Shown here piece by piece: positions 52,129 through 61,036 of a DNA stretch of 64,000 nt. The stretch comes from Paenibacillus sp. FSL H8-0537 (GTDB lineage Bacteria > Bacillota > Bacilli > Paenibacillales > Paenibacillaceae). The notes beneath the pieces were generated by a model that was not told where the DNA came from, ran no database searches, and saw nothing but the letters and a program-made list of their open reading frames with translations. Location: positions 6,051,001 to 6,115,000 of the forward strand of contig NZ_CP150290.1 of assembly GCF_038051995.1 (NCBI RefSeq), in the 5' to 3' direction. Every line of letters starts with the position of its first letter. The first letter of the stretch is position 1. Both the position numbers and the translations under genes were made by a program.

Positions 52129-52965
52129 TTAGCCTTTAACCGAGCCAGCCGTAACTTGCATAAATGAACGGTTAGCGAAAATATATACGATGAGCATAGG
52201 TAAAATCGAAATACATGCGCCAGCGAGCATCAGTTGATTTTCAACTGCGGCTCCCGCCCCGTAGCGCAAGTTCGCAAGTCCCACGGGCAAGGTTTGTAGA
52301 TCAGGACGCGAAAGTGAAAAGACGAGCGGCAATATATATTCATTCCATGCATTACGGAATGTGAATAGCGATACGACAGCCAGCGCCGGGCGCAGGAGCG
52401 GTAAAATAATGAGCCAGAAGGTGGAGTAGAAATTACAGCCATCAATGAGCGCCGCTTCATCCAGCTCTCGCGGAATGCCGCGGAAAAAGCCGATGACCAT
52501 AAAAAAGGCAGTCGCATGCGCACTAATTAGAATAATTATGACGCCCCACATCGATTTCTGCAAACCAATGGATACCATTAGATCAAATTGTGGACGCAGC
52601 ACAACCGCACCGATGGAAATAAACAGAGTGAAGGATTGAAGCAGAATAAACAGTTTCTTTCCTCTGAAAGCAACGCGATCGACCGCATAAGCAGCCATGG
52701 AAGATACGAGCAAAGTGCCAACCGTAACGAACACAGCTACATATAAGCTATTGAAGGTATAAGCGGAGAAATCAGCTTGATTCCACGCCTGTAAATAGTT
52801 TTTAAACTGCCAGGAGGAAGGAAGAAACGTCGCTCCGGTTGTCAGCTCCAGGTTCGTCTTGAGGGAGCCGAATATCGCGATTACGATTGGAAAAAGCATC
52901 AGTGCTGCCGTCACAAGCAGAAGCAGCCATACTGGTGTACGAAGTACTATTTTACGAATGGTCAT
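52129..52965 (-). CDS. Sugar ABC transporter permease (MalG/LacG type)
   Basis: 278 residues, six membrane helices. The EAA loop IPRELDEAALIDGCNFYSTFWLIILPLLRPAL contacts the ATPase. The C-terminus ends FMQVTAGSVKG, standard for this family (FxxGLTAGAVKG). It follows the partner permease by 15 nt. Confidence 0.92.
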   Translation of the reverse strand: MTIRKIVLRTPVWLLLLVTAALMLFPIVIAIFGSLKTNLELTTGATFLPSSWQFKNYLQAWNQADFSAYTFNSLYVAVFVTVGTLLVSSMAAYAVDRVAFRGKKLFILLQSFTLFISIGAVVLRPQFDLMVSIGLQKSMWGVIIILISAHATAFFMVIGFFRGIPRELDEAALIDGCNFYSTFWLIILPLLRPALAVVSLFTFRNAWNEYILPLVFSLSRPDLQTLPVGLANLRYGAGAAVENQLMLAGACISILPMLIVYIFANRSFMQVTAGSVKG

Positions 52966-52980
52966 GATCGTTCCCCCTTT

Positions 52981-53871
52981 TTAATAAACGTTATTAAGCC
53001 TTTTCGACATCCAGAAATACAGCCATGTGACGATACCAACGATAACTGCCGTTGTAAAGCCGACCGCGCTGCCGTAGCCAATATTTTGAACGGCATTGCC
53101 TGTCGTTGTCATCGGGAAGAACATCTTGTAGAGATATAAATACATAACCTCTGTTTTGCCGAAAGGACCTCCCTCCGTCAATACCATGATGCTTTCATAA
53201 CCTTTAAGCGACGTTGTAATCGCCAACATAATAATCATTTGCAGAACAGGACCGAGCATTGGAATCGTAATGTACCACATCCGTTGCACCGGGTTTACAC
53301 CATCCAAGGATGCCGCTTCATACACATCCTCTGGAATATTCTGAAGACCGGCGATAAACAGCAGCATGTAGTTGCCGACTGCTCCCCACACCGCAATTAT
53401 GACAATCGTCGTCATGGCATGTGCCGCGCCCAGCCAGTCCACTGGTGCGGACACGATGTTCAGCTTCATCAAATACTGATTAATAATACCGTTGTAGGAA
53501 TTGAACACAATATAGAAAACGATGGACATGACAGAGGCGCTGAAAATCGTTGGCAGGAAAAAAATCGCCCGAAACGCATGCCGTCCCCGCAGCTTACGAT
53601 TCAATATAACCGCCAATATGAGCGATAGCGGCAGCGTTATAATTAATTTTCCACCCGCGTAGATAAAAGTATTCACAACAGAGTGCCAAAACTCGACATC
53701 CCTTCCCACTCGCGCAAAGTTCTCAAGACCGATAAATTTTGGCGTACCAAACCCTTTATATTCGAAAAACATATATCGAAGCGCCCATACAACCGGATAA
53801 ATGCCGAGCGCCATGGTTAGAAAAAAGCTTGGAAAGCTGAACAAATACGCCCCGATTCGATTTTTATGCAT
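52981..53871 (-). CDS. Sugar ABC transporter permease (UgpA/LacF type)
   Basis: 296 residues, six membrane helices. The EAA loop reads IPEDVYEAASLDGVNPVQRMWYITIPMLGPV. First gene of the operon that runs through kinase, regulator, binding protein, lyase, the unknown protein and cupin. Confidence 0.92.
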   Translation of the reverse strand: MHKNRIGAYLFSFPSFFLTMALGIYPVVWALRYMFFEYKGFGTPKFIGLENFARVGRDVEFWHSVVNTFIYAGGKLIITLPLSLILAVILNRKLRGRHAFRAIFFLPTIFSASVMSIVFYIVFNSYNGIINQYLMKLNIVSAPVDWLGAAHAMTTIVIIAVWGAVGNYMLLFIAGLQNIPEDVYEAASLDGVNPVQRMWYITIPMLGPVLQMIIMLAITTSLKGYESIMVLTEGGPFGKTEVMYLYLYKMFFPMTTTGNAVQNIGYGSAVGFTTAVIVGIVTWLYFWMSKRLNNVY

Positions 53872-53976
53872 GCCTTCATCTCCCCTTCTTTTGTAGCTTC
53901 ATTGTAAAGGATGCCGACTTCCATACGGGATGGGGCAATCAATGATGCTGGGGGGACGAAACGACTATTGTCGCTG

Positions 53977-54033
53977 TTGACTTGCGGACAGTTGTCTACT
54001 AAAATGGTTTTCAGCAATTCGGACAATTGTCCG
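53977..54033 (+). promoter_or_regulatory. Efflux-pump promoter with two operator palindromes
   Basis: TTGACT (53977-53982), a 17-nt spacer and TAAAAT (54000-54005) form a near-consensus promoter. Palindrome CGGACAATTGTCCG (54020-54033) lies just past the predicted start and a related CGGACAgtTGTCTA (53985-53998) lies in the spacer. This is the layout of repressor control, presumably by the TetR protein at 55666. Confidence 0.7.
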
Positions 54034-54156
54034 CACGTAATGAGCGGCATGCGCTGCCTGAATGGAAGCTGAGTGAACCGGCGGGAGCGGGGACATACTT
54101 ATTTAGAGATAGAGCAGCATTAGAACACACACGAAGGGCATGGAGGAGGAACGATT

Positions 54157-55620
54157 TTGAATACAGCAAGTCTAGATACAGCACCTAAAGATTTGAGTGG
54201 AATAAAAAGAGGACCTATTGTAGCGGCACTTATTATTGGCGCATTTGTTGCAATTCTGAACGAAACACTGCTTAACATTGCTTTCCCCGATTTAATGAAG
54301 GAATTTGACATCAGCTATGCGACCATTCAATGGTTATCGACCGCTTATATGCTCGTAGTCGGCATATTGGTTCCGATTACGGCGCTGCTTCAGCAATGGT
54401 TTACAACCCGCCAAATGTTTCTATCCGCCATGATATTATTTCTTGTCGGTACAATCGTCTGCGGCACGGCAACCGTCTTTCCTGCCCTGCTTGTGGGCCG
54501 CGTCATTCAGGCGCTTGGCACCGGCTTAATGCTTCCGGTCATGATGAATACGATCTTGGTCATCTTCCCGCCGGAAAAGCGCGGCGGCGCGATGGGTATG
54601 ATCGGCCTCGTAATTATGAGTGCGCCTGCTATCGGCCCAACGCTGTCGGGACTGATTATTGAATCCTTTAACTGGCGCTGGCTGTTTTACTTTGTTATTC
54701 CGCTCGCTATTTTTTCTATTTTGTTCGCGGCGGTTTATTTGAAAAATGTTTCGGATATCACTCGTCCAAAAGTGGATCTTCTGTCCATTCTTCTCTCGTC
54801 GCTCGGCTTTGGCGGCCTGATTTACGGCTTCAGTAAAGCTGGCGAGGATGGCTGGGGCAGTTCCATCGTCATTTGGTCTATCGTTGTCGGCGCAATCGCC
54901 TTGCTGCTGTTTATTGTGAAGCAGCTCATGTCGAGCCAGCCGCTGCTGGATTTGCGCGCCTTTAAATATCCTATGTTCAGCCTTGTCGCCCTGCTGATGC
55001 TGGTGATGATGATGACGCTGTTCTCCACGATGATATTGCTGCCGCTTTTCCTGCAAAATGCGCTTGGCAAAACCGCTTTGGCGGCCGGACTTATTTTGCT
55101 GCCGGGCGGCATTATCAACGGCTTGATGGCTCCCGTTTCCGGTGTGCTGTTCGACAAGTTTGGACCACGGGTACTCGTCATTCCGGGGCTTGCTATAACG
55201 GCGGCAGCGGTTTGGATGTTTACTGGCATCGACGAGCTGACAAGTATAGGTTATATTATCTTTATCCATATCGTGCTGTTAATCGGTGTTTCTATGGTGA
55301 TGATGCCGGCGCAGACGACGGCGCTCAATCAGCTGCCCCGCCCGCTGTATCCGCATGGCACAGCGATTATGAACACGCTGCAGCAGGTTGCCGGCGCTAT
55401 CGGCACCGCCTTATTTATCAGCATTATGTCATCCGGCTCAAAAAAATATTTGGAAAGCTCTGCTGATCCGGCTTCCCCGCTTGAGCAGGTCAAAGGCTTC
55501 GTATCAGGCATGCACAGTGCGTTCCTGCTTGGACTTATCATTGCCTTCATCGCCTTTGGACTGGGCTTGTTCATCCGGCGCACTAAAGCACCTGATGTGG
55601 AGGAGAAAAGAGCGGCTTAG
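54157..55620 (+). CDS. MFS drug efflux transporter, DHA2 (14-helix) family
   Basis: 487 residues from TTG 54157 behind GGAGGAGG. Fourteen predicted helices. Helix 1 reads IVAALIIGAFVAILNETLLNIAFP with the DHA2 D/E-type motif; motif C is MSAPAIGPTLSGLI. Proton-driven export of lipophilic drugs is the family role. Forms an operon with the downstream TetR gene. Confidence 0.92.
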   Translation: MNTASLDTAPKDLSGIKRGPIVAALIIGAFVAILNETLLNIAFPDLMKEFDISYATIQWLSTAYMLVVGILVPITALLQQWFTTRQMFLSAMILFLVGTIVCGTATVFPALLVGRVIQALGTGLMLPVMMNTILVIFPPEKRGGAMGMIGLVIMSAPAIGPTLSGLIIESFNWRWLFYFVIPLAIFSILFAAVYLKNVSDITRPKVDLLSILLSSLGFGGLIYGFSKAGEDGWGSSIVIWSIVVGAIALLLFIVKQLMSSQPLLDLRAFKYPMFSLVALLMLVMMMTLFSTMILLPLFLQNALGKTALAAGLILLPGGIINGLMAPVSGVLFDKFGPRVLVIPGLAITAAAVWMFTGIDELTSIGYIIFIHIVLLIGVSMVMMPAQTTALNQLPRPLYPHGTAIMNTLQQVAGAIGTALFISIMSSGSKKYLESSADPASPLEQVKGFVSGMHSAFLLGLIIAFIAFGLGLFIRRTKAPDVEEKRAA

Positions 55621-55665
55621 GTCGAAGCGCAAAGCCGGAGTGAGCATTAAGGAAGTGAAGGATAG

Positions 55666-56286
55666 TTGAATTTTGAAACGGATGTGGTGGGCCGGGATAT
55701 TATTGCGAAGGCCCGTCAGCTGTTTAACGAGCATGGCGTTGAAGCGGTCAATATGCACCAGATTGCGAAAAGTGCAGGGATTGGGCAGGGCACGCTTTAC
55801 CGGCGTTTTCCAAACAAGGGCGCGCTGTGCATGTCGGTGCTGCATACCCAATTCGAGCAGTTCAAAGTGAATGCGACGCAGGAATTGAAAGCAAACGACG
55901 CGCAGCCCGTCGTCATGCGCCTTTCGGCTTTTGTACAAAGCCTGCTATTCTTTTCGCTTGAGCTGCGGGAATATATACGTCCTATTCTTTCCGCTATTTG
56001 TACCGAGGATAAGAACAAACAGGATTGGTTCCTAACTGAACCGTATACCTTCATGCATGCGACGGTCAGCGGATTGCTGGAGGAAGCCGCTGCAGCAGGG
56101 CAGCTGCGGCCGCAAATTTTGCCAGCCATCGCTGCCTCGCTGCTGATTTCCTCGTTTTCACCGGAGCTGATGGCTCATTTCGAAGAACAGGGCTACAGCA
56201 AGGAATTTATTTCTGAGCAATACAGCGTAACGTTTATTGAGCCGTTGTTTGTAGAAGCACCAAAGGCGGAGAATAACGGGAACTGA
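55666..56286 (+). CDS. TetR-family regulator of the efflux pump
   Basis: 206 residues from TTG 55666 (AAGGAAG, then AAGGA upstream). HTH about 8-55: GRDIIAKARQLFNEHGVEAVNMHQIAKSAGIGQGTLYRRFPNKGAL. A ligand-binding C-terminal domain follows. It probably represses its own operon through the CGGACA palindromes upstream of the transporter gene. Confidence 0.9.
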   Translation: MNFETDVVGRDIIAKARQLFNEHGVEAVNMHQIAKSAGIGQGTLYRRFPNKGALCMSVLHTQFEQFKVNATQELKANDAQPVVMRLSAFVQSLLFFSLELREYIRPILSAICTEDKNKQDWFLTEPYTFMHATVSGLLEEAAAAGQLRPQILPAIAASLLISSFSPELMAHFEEQGYSKEFISEQYSVTFIEPLFVEAPKAENNGN

Positions 56287-56337
56287 TTGGCCCCATCAAT
56301 CAGCCAGCTATGAAATGTACGTTTATCCTTTTGATCA

Positions 56338-56384
56338 AAAAAGAGGGTGTCCTATCGGCTTAAATGGCCGTGGACACCCTCTTT
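56338..56384 (+). terminator. Terminator of the efflux operon
   Basis: AAAGAGGGTGTCC...GGACACCCTCTTT, 13-bp perfect arms, about 50 nt past the TetR stop. Confidence 0.88.
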
Positions 56385-56518
56385 CTGTTAAATAAGCTGG
56401 CTTAGCCTACTGTGAATCTGGACGGCTTGGGCATGAAAAATGGCTGAGCAGGGAATTATTATTAATAAAAGAGCTGATCTCCTGCGCTGCGTGCAACAGA
56501 TTGGAAGGATGGGACGTC

Positions 56519-57373
56519 ATGGATCGCCAAGTCAGCACCATACAAGTAGGTGAATATGTGCTTGAATACTCCATTGCAGGCGAAGGACTGCCGCTGCTGT
56601 TTTTTCACGGCGGGCACTCCAACTGCTATGAAGAATTCGGCTACCAGAGCCTTATCGCTTCGGGATATTCCATTATAACCCCCTCCCGATCAGGATATAG
56701 CAAGACCTCCCCTATTCCCGAGCTGCAGCAAGCCTGTGAGGTATACTTGGCTCTGCTGGATCACCTGCATATTGCCAAAGTACATGTTATTGCAGCTTCA
56801 GCGGGAGGGCCTACAGGTATCCTTTTTTGTGCGCAATTCCCTGAACGAGTGGCAAGCCTGACCTTACAATGCGCAATCTCCATGCCCTGGATCTCTTCAA
56901 ACAATAAAGCCTATCGCATTGGAAGGCTGATTTTCAAGCCCGGGGTGGAAAAAGGAACTTGGCTCATACTGGCTGGGATGAATAACCTTCTGCCGCGGCT
57001 CATGTTAAGGATGTCGTTTTTTGTCTTTTCTACCCTCTCACCAGCTGAGGCGTATGCTAGGCTGGATAATCTTGCTGTTGAATTATTTCGCGAAATGAAC
57101 AATAGGCAGCGCTCAAATTACGGCTTTATGATTGATCTCGAGCAAACCCAGAAAGATTATACGCGAGAGCTAGGTTCCATCAAAGCCCCTACGCTAATTA
57201 TGCACAGCAAAAATGATCGTTCCGTTACTCCCAGCCATGCTAAAAATGCCAAAGCCCATATTGTACATTCTGAAGCCTTTATTTTGGATGCATGGGGTCA
57301 CCTGATATGGATAGGCAAGCACGCTGCCGAATTTGAACGTAAGCAGATCGCCTTTTTAGCTGAAAATCAGTAA
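56519..57373 (+). CDS. Alpha/beta-fold hydrolase
   Basis: 284 residues from ATG 56519; an in-frame TTG at 56501 is possible. LPLLFFHGGHSNCYEE (oxyanion loop), nucleophile Ser in VIAASAGGPTGI, Asp in MHSKNDRSVTP and His in DAWGHLIW form the triad. The substrate is unknown. It ends 8 nt from the convergent response regulator gene, with no terminator between them. Confidence 0.9.
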   Translation: MDRQVSTIQVGEYVLEYSIAGEGLPLLFFHGGHSNCYEEFGYQSLIASGYSIITPSRSGYSKTSPIPELQQACEVYLALLDHLHIAKVHVIAASAGGPTGILFCAQFPERVASLTLQCAISMPWISSNNKAYRIGRLIFKPGVEKGTWLILAGMNNLLPRLMLRMSFFVFSTLSPAEAYARLDNLAVELFREMNNRQRSNYGFMIDLEQTQKDYTRELGSIKAPTLIMHSKNDRSVTPSHAKNAKAHIVHSEAFILDAWGHLIWIGKHAAEFERKQIAFLAENQ

Positions 57374-57381
57374 CCACGTAG

Positions 57382-58155
57382 CTAAGACAGCGACCCTTGG
57401 TTCCCATGGACTGCCATCAGCTTAAGCTGCTCCCGGTACTGCTTTGGCGTAATGCCTTCATATTTTTTGAAAATCCGAATAAAATAGCTCGCCGTCTGGA
57501 GGCCGATTTGCTCCGAAATACCATCTAGGCTAAGCGGAGAATGGTAGAGCAGCTCCTTGGCCCGTTTCATCCGCAGCCGGATGACATAGTCGCTGAAGCT
57601 TACGCCCGTCTCCTCCTTGAACAACACGCTGAGATAGCTCGGATTCAGATGGACATGCTGGGCGACCTCCTTGATGGACAAAGGCATGCCAATACTTTCA
57701 TGGATATACTTAACGGCACTAAGTATATAGGCATTGGTGGAGGGCACGCCATAGGACAGCCCGTTTGCCGCTTCCTCCGACTTGGATTGAAAGGCTTTTC
57801 CAACCGCCTGAATGAGCTGCTCCTGCCGAATCGGCTTCAGCAAATAATCGACGGCACCAAGCTTCAGCCCTTTCTGGGCATACTCAAATTCCGCAAAGCC
57901 GGTGAGCAGTATCGTATTAATGTCGTTCTGCTCGCCGCGCAGCGTCTCAAGCAGCTCGATGCCCGTCATAAGCGGCATCCGGATATCGGTAATAAGCAGA
58001 TCATAGGGCTTCTCCCGGAGCAGCCGGATTGCCTGCTTCCCATTGTCCGCCATATCGACCTGCACCTTGTCTTCTCCCCACTGCTCCAGGGTGAAGGCCA
58101 CCCCCATGCGCGAATTGTACTCATCATCAACGACCAGTATGCTGTGATTCATCAT
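57382..58155 (-). CDS. AraC-type response regulator
   Basis: 257 residues. Receiver 1-125 with Asp in DLLITDIRMP and Lys in YLLKPI; C-terminal AraC HTH about 150-248 (LSIKEVAQHVHLNPSYLSVLFKEETGVSFSDYV). Shorter than the YesN protein at 48702 because it lacks the middle insert. Overlaps the kinase gene by 29 nt. Confidence 0.92.
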   Translation of the reverse strand: MMNHSILVVDDEYNSRMGVAFTLEQWGEDKVQVDMADNGKQAIRLLREKPYDLLITDIRMPLMTGIELLETLRGEQNDINTILLTGFAEFEYAQKGLKLGAVDYLLKPIRQEQLIQAVGKAFQSKSEEAANGLSYGVPSTNAYILSAVKYIHESIGMPLSIKEVAQHVHLNPSYLSVLFKEETGVSFSDYVIRLRMKRAKELLYHSPLSLDGISEQIGLQTASYFIRIFKKYEGITPKQYREQLKLMAVHGNQGSLS

Positions 58156-59896
58156 CAGAAGCTCTCCTCTCTGGCTCAGGCTCTAGCGGAATTTTCAATA
58201 CAATCGTCGTCCCGGCACCCGGCGCGCTGTCAATGGTTAAGCCGAATTGCTTCCCGTAATGAAGCTGAATCAGCTTGCACACATTGAATAGGCCAATCCC
58301 ACTTTTGCCCGTTACAAAAGCAATGCTCAAATCGCTCTGTAAGCGTTCTCTTATTTGATGCAGCTGATCGGGGTCGATGCCAATGCCGTTATCTTGCACC
58401 GTAAAGGAAATGACGCCCGCTTCCTCCCTTACGCGCAGCTTAATCGTGCCACCATGCTCCATAGGCTCAATGCCATGCACGATGGCATTTTCAACCAACG
58501 GCTGAATCGCGAGCTTGGGAATCCGCACGCCGCCAAGCTGCTGCTCGCAGTCGATTTCAATGGCGAGCCTGTCGCGCCAGCGCATTTTCATAATATCGCC
58601 ATACCGCTTGACCTGCTCCAGCTCCTCATCAATGGTGACAAATCCGTCCTGCGTGCTTGAGTGAATCGTATACCGGAACAAATCGGCCAGCTGAATAACG
58701 GTCTGCGCCAGCTCCTGCTCTCCTTTGCGGATATGATCCCAGTAGAGCGAATCGAGCGTATTGAATAAAAAATGCGGATTGATTTGTGAATGAAGTGCTT
58801 TAATTTCGCTTTTGCTCTTCACAATTTCAATCTCATATACCGATTTAATTAAATAATTAATCTGCTTAACCATCTGGTTATACGTCAAATTCAGCTGATT
58901 AACCTCGCGATTAAAATATTGGTCGGGGTTTTCCCGTGGACTGCCGTGCTTGCCGCCCTGAATAATGCGTGTCAGGCTTCGAATTGGCGAAGTAATAAAC
59001 TTGGATAAATAATAAGACAGCAGCGCAAATACGAATATGCTCAGCACGCTCGCCCAAAGCAATACATCGCGCAAAAAGTAAATATCGGCGGTCAGCGTTT
59101 GCTTGGGAATCATAATTTGCAGCTTCCAGCCTGTCGATCGTATGGCCCGCTCTACCGTTACATAATCGCCGCTCTCTCCTTCAAGAGCGCCGACCGACAG
59201 GAGCAGTCCGCTGTCCCCCACGTTCATGCTGTTGTTGTTTTCATCAAGAAGACGCATCACACGGCCATTGTCCTTCGCCTTGTCCGTAGTCGCCAGCTCG
59301 ATAATCGCAGGCTTAAGCCGGATGAGCAAATAGCCGCCCTTCGCATATTTCTCCTTCTCAAGCTTGACCTGCCTGACGGCCAGCAAATATTCCGGGTTGT
59401 CTGGATCGCGTCCGATCCATATCATGGCTCCCGCCTCATGGATTTCATCCGCCTGCTGCAAATAACGCTCCTCTATCCGCTCTGCGATGCTCTTCTCCAC
59501 AATGGGGTAGAGGCTGCGGGACAAGCTGTAAAGCTCAATGTCCTTTATCGTATCTGAGTAGGCCGTCTTTTCGATGAGCAGCCTCCTCAGCTTCATTCGT
59601 TCGTCATAAACCGCCCAATGCCCCTGCTTCTCCAAGCTGAGCGCTTCTTGTATCCGGTCATCCATGGCCAGCTGCAGCGTCAGGACGTTAACCTCGTTAA
59701 GCTGCGATTCCAGCCTTCCGCTTGCTTGCAGCGCGATCTCGTCAATATACAGTGCCGCATTTTCCCGCTGCACCTTGGACAGCAGCACATAGAGGCTGCT
59801 CACCGTAATGAGCAGGACAAGGGACATGGTCAAAATAAAGCTGACAAAAATTTGGCCTCTCGTCTGATCCAATCCTATTTTTTTGAAGTATCCCAC
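58127..59896 (-). CDS. Sensor histidine kinase (YesM type)
   Basis: 589 residues from GTG 59896 (GGAGG upstream; the frame opens at 59926). TM1 about 17-40, extracellular sensor about 45-280, TM2 about 285-308, HAMP, phospho-acceptor His in INPHFLFNTLDSLYW (about 373), HATPase with LVENAIVHGIE and FTVQDNGIGIDP. Partner of the regulator at 57382. Likely controls the adjoining binding-protein/GH43/dehydrogenase genes. Confidence 0.92.
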   Translation of the reverse strand: MGYFKKIGLDQTRGQIFVSFILTMSLVLLITVSSLYVLLSKVQRENAALYIDEIALQASGRLESQLNEVNVLTLQLAMDDRIQEALSLEKQGHWAVYDERMKLRRLLIEKTAYSDTIKDIELYSLSRSLYPIVEKSIAERIEERYLQQADEIHEAGAMIWIGRDPDNPEYLLAVRQVKLEKEKYAKGGYLLIRLKPAIIELATTDKAKDNGRVMRLLDENNNSMNVGDSGLLLSVGALEGESGDYVTVERAIRSTGWKLQIMIPKQTLTADIYFLRDVLLWASVLSIFVFALLSYYLSKFITSPIRSLTRIIQGGKHGSPRENPDQYFNREVNQLNLTYNQMVKQINYLIKSVYEIEIVKSKSEIKALHSQINPHFLFNTLDSLYWDHIRKGEQELAQTVIQLADLFRYTIHSSTQDGFVTIDEELEQVKRYGDIMKMRWRDRLAIEIDCEQQLGGVRIPKLAIQPLVENAIVHGIEPMEHGGTIKLRVREEAGVISFTVQDNGIGIDPDQLHQIRERLQSDLSIAFVTGKSGIGLFNVCKLIQLHYGKQFGLTIDSAPGAGTTIVLKIPLEPEPERRASDDESQHTGR

Positions 59897-59924
59897 TTGC
59901 TGCTTCCTCCAGTGAAACTTGCAC

Positions 59925-59960
59925 AAAACCTATCCTCTCGAAAGTTCATGAAAGGATAGG
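59925..59960 (-). terminator. Terminator after the zinc dehydrogenase gene
   Basis: CCTATCCT...AGGATAGG hairpin then TTTTG on the minus strand, separating the metabolic genes from the kinase/regulator pair. Confidence 0.65.
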
Positions 59961-59976
59961 CTTTGTCCGCATACGG

Positions 59977-61032
59977 TTATTTATTTGGATAGATCATAAT
60001 TTTTATACTTGTGTCCTTCTGCGTACGGGCCATTTCAACTGCTTCCTTCGTATCCCGCAGCGCATATTTATGGGTAATGACCTTCTCGATGTCCACGCTG
60101 GACTGGCTGAGCGCTTGAATGGCGCCCGGGTAGGTGTTGGCATATCGGAACAGTCCGAGCACATCTACCTCCGCATCAATAATCGCGTTCACATCAACCG
60201 GAATTTCGGAGGCAGCTGGCATTCCGACAAGCACAATGCGTCCGCCGCGTTTGACGGTGCGAACCGCATCGGCGATCGCCCGTCCGTTTCCGGAGGTCTC
60301 AACGATAACCGTAACGCCTTTTCCGCCGGTCAGTTCAGCAATGCGCGCCTGCACATCCTCTTTCATTGGATCGATAACAGCCGTAACGCCCATTTCCTTC
60401 GCCAGCTCCTGGCGGAACGGCACAACGTCCGTCGCATAAATTTCACTCACGCCGTACACCTTCGCTGCCTGAATCGCAAGCAGGCCGATCGGGCCAAGCC
60501 CGGTTACGAGCAAACGGTCTGCAGGAGTGACCTTCGCGCGGTTCATCGCGTGAAGTCCTACGGACAGCGGCTCCAGAAGCGCGCCCTGCTCAAAGCTGAT
60601 TTCATCCGGCAGCTTGAATAGGAAATCGCTGCGTACCGCTACATACTCAGCCCATGCGCCGTCAACCGGCGGCGTTGCCATAAACACAACGTCCGGGCAC
60701 AAATTGTAGCGGCCCGATTTGCAATATTCACAGCGGCCGCATGCTACGCCCGGCTCTACCGCAACCCGGTCGCCAATCGCGACACCCGATACGCGTGCGC
60801 CGACAGCAACGACCTCGCCAGCCAGCTCATGGCCGAGAATAATCGGTTTTTCCACGACATAGCGGCCAATTCTTCCGTGCTCATAATAATGAACGTCTGA
60901 GCCACATACGCCAATACAGTATACTTTGACGAGCGCCTCATCGTCCTTCGGGGTCGGAACGGGTACTTTCTGAATCTCGATATCCAGCGGTTTGTTCATT
61001 ACGGCTGCATCCATTACGTTTATGCTCATCAT
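59977..61032 (-). CDS. Zinc-dependent medium-chain dehydrogenase (sorbitol/xylitol type)
   Basis: 351 residues from ATG 61032 (AAAGGTGAG), starting 4 nt after the GH43 stop. Catalytic zinc ligands: Cys in GVCGSD, His-Glu in GHELAGEV. Structural zinc: CGRCEYCKSGRYNLC. NAD-binding GLGPIGLLAIQAAK with Asp in YATDVV, favouring NAD. Polyol (sorbitol, xylitol, iditol) oxidation is the family's usual role and fits a pentose-release locus. The exact substrate is not readable. Confidence 0.9.
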   Translation of the reverse strand: MMSINVMDAAVMNKPLDIEIQKVPVPTPKDDEALVKVYCIGVCGSDVHYYEHGRIGRYVVEKPIILGHELAGEVVAVGARVSGVAIGDRVAVEPGVACGRCEYCKSGRYNLCPDVVFMATPPVDGAWAEYVAVRSDFLFKLPDEISFEQGALLEPLSVGLHAMNRAKVTPADRLLVTGLGPIGLLAIQAAKVYGVSEIYATDVVPFRQELAKEMGVTAVIDPMKEDVQARIAELTGGKGVTVIVETSGNGRAIADAVRTVKRGGRIVLVGMPAASEIPVDVNAIIDAEVDVLGLFRYANTYPGAIQALSQSSVDIEKVITHKYALRDTKEAVEMARTQKDTSIKIMIYPNK

Positions 61033-61036
61033 CAGC

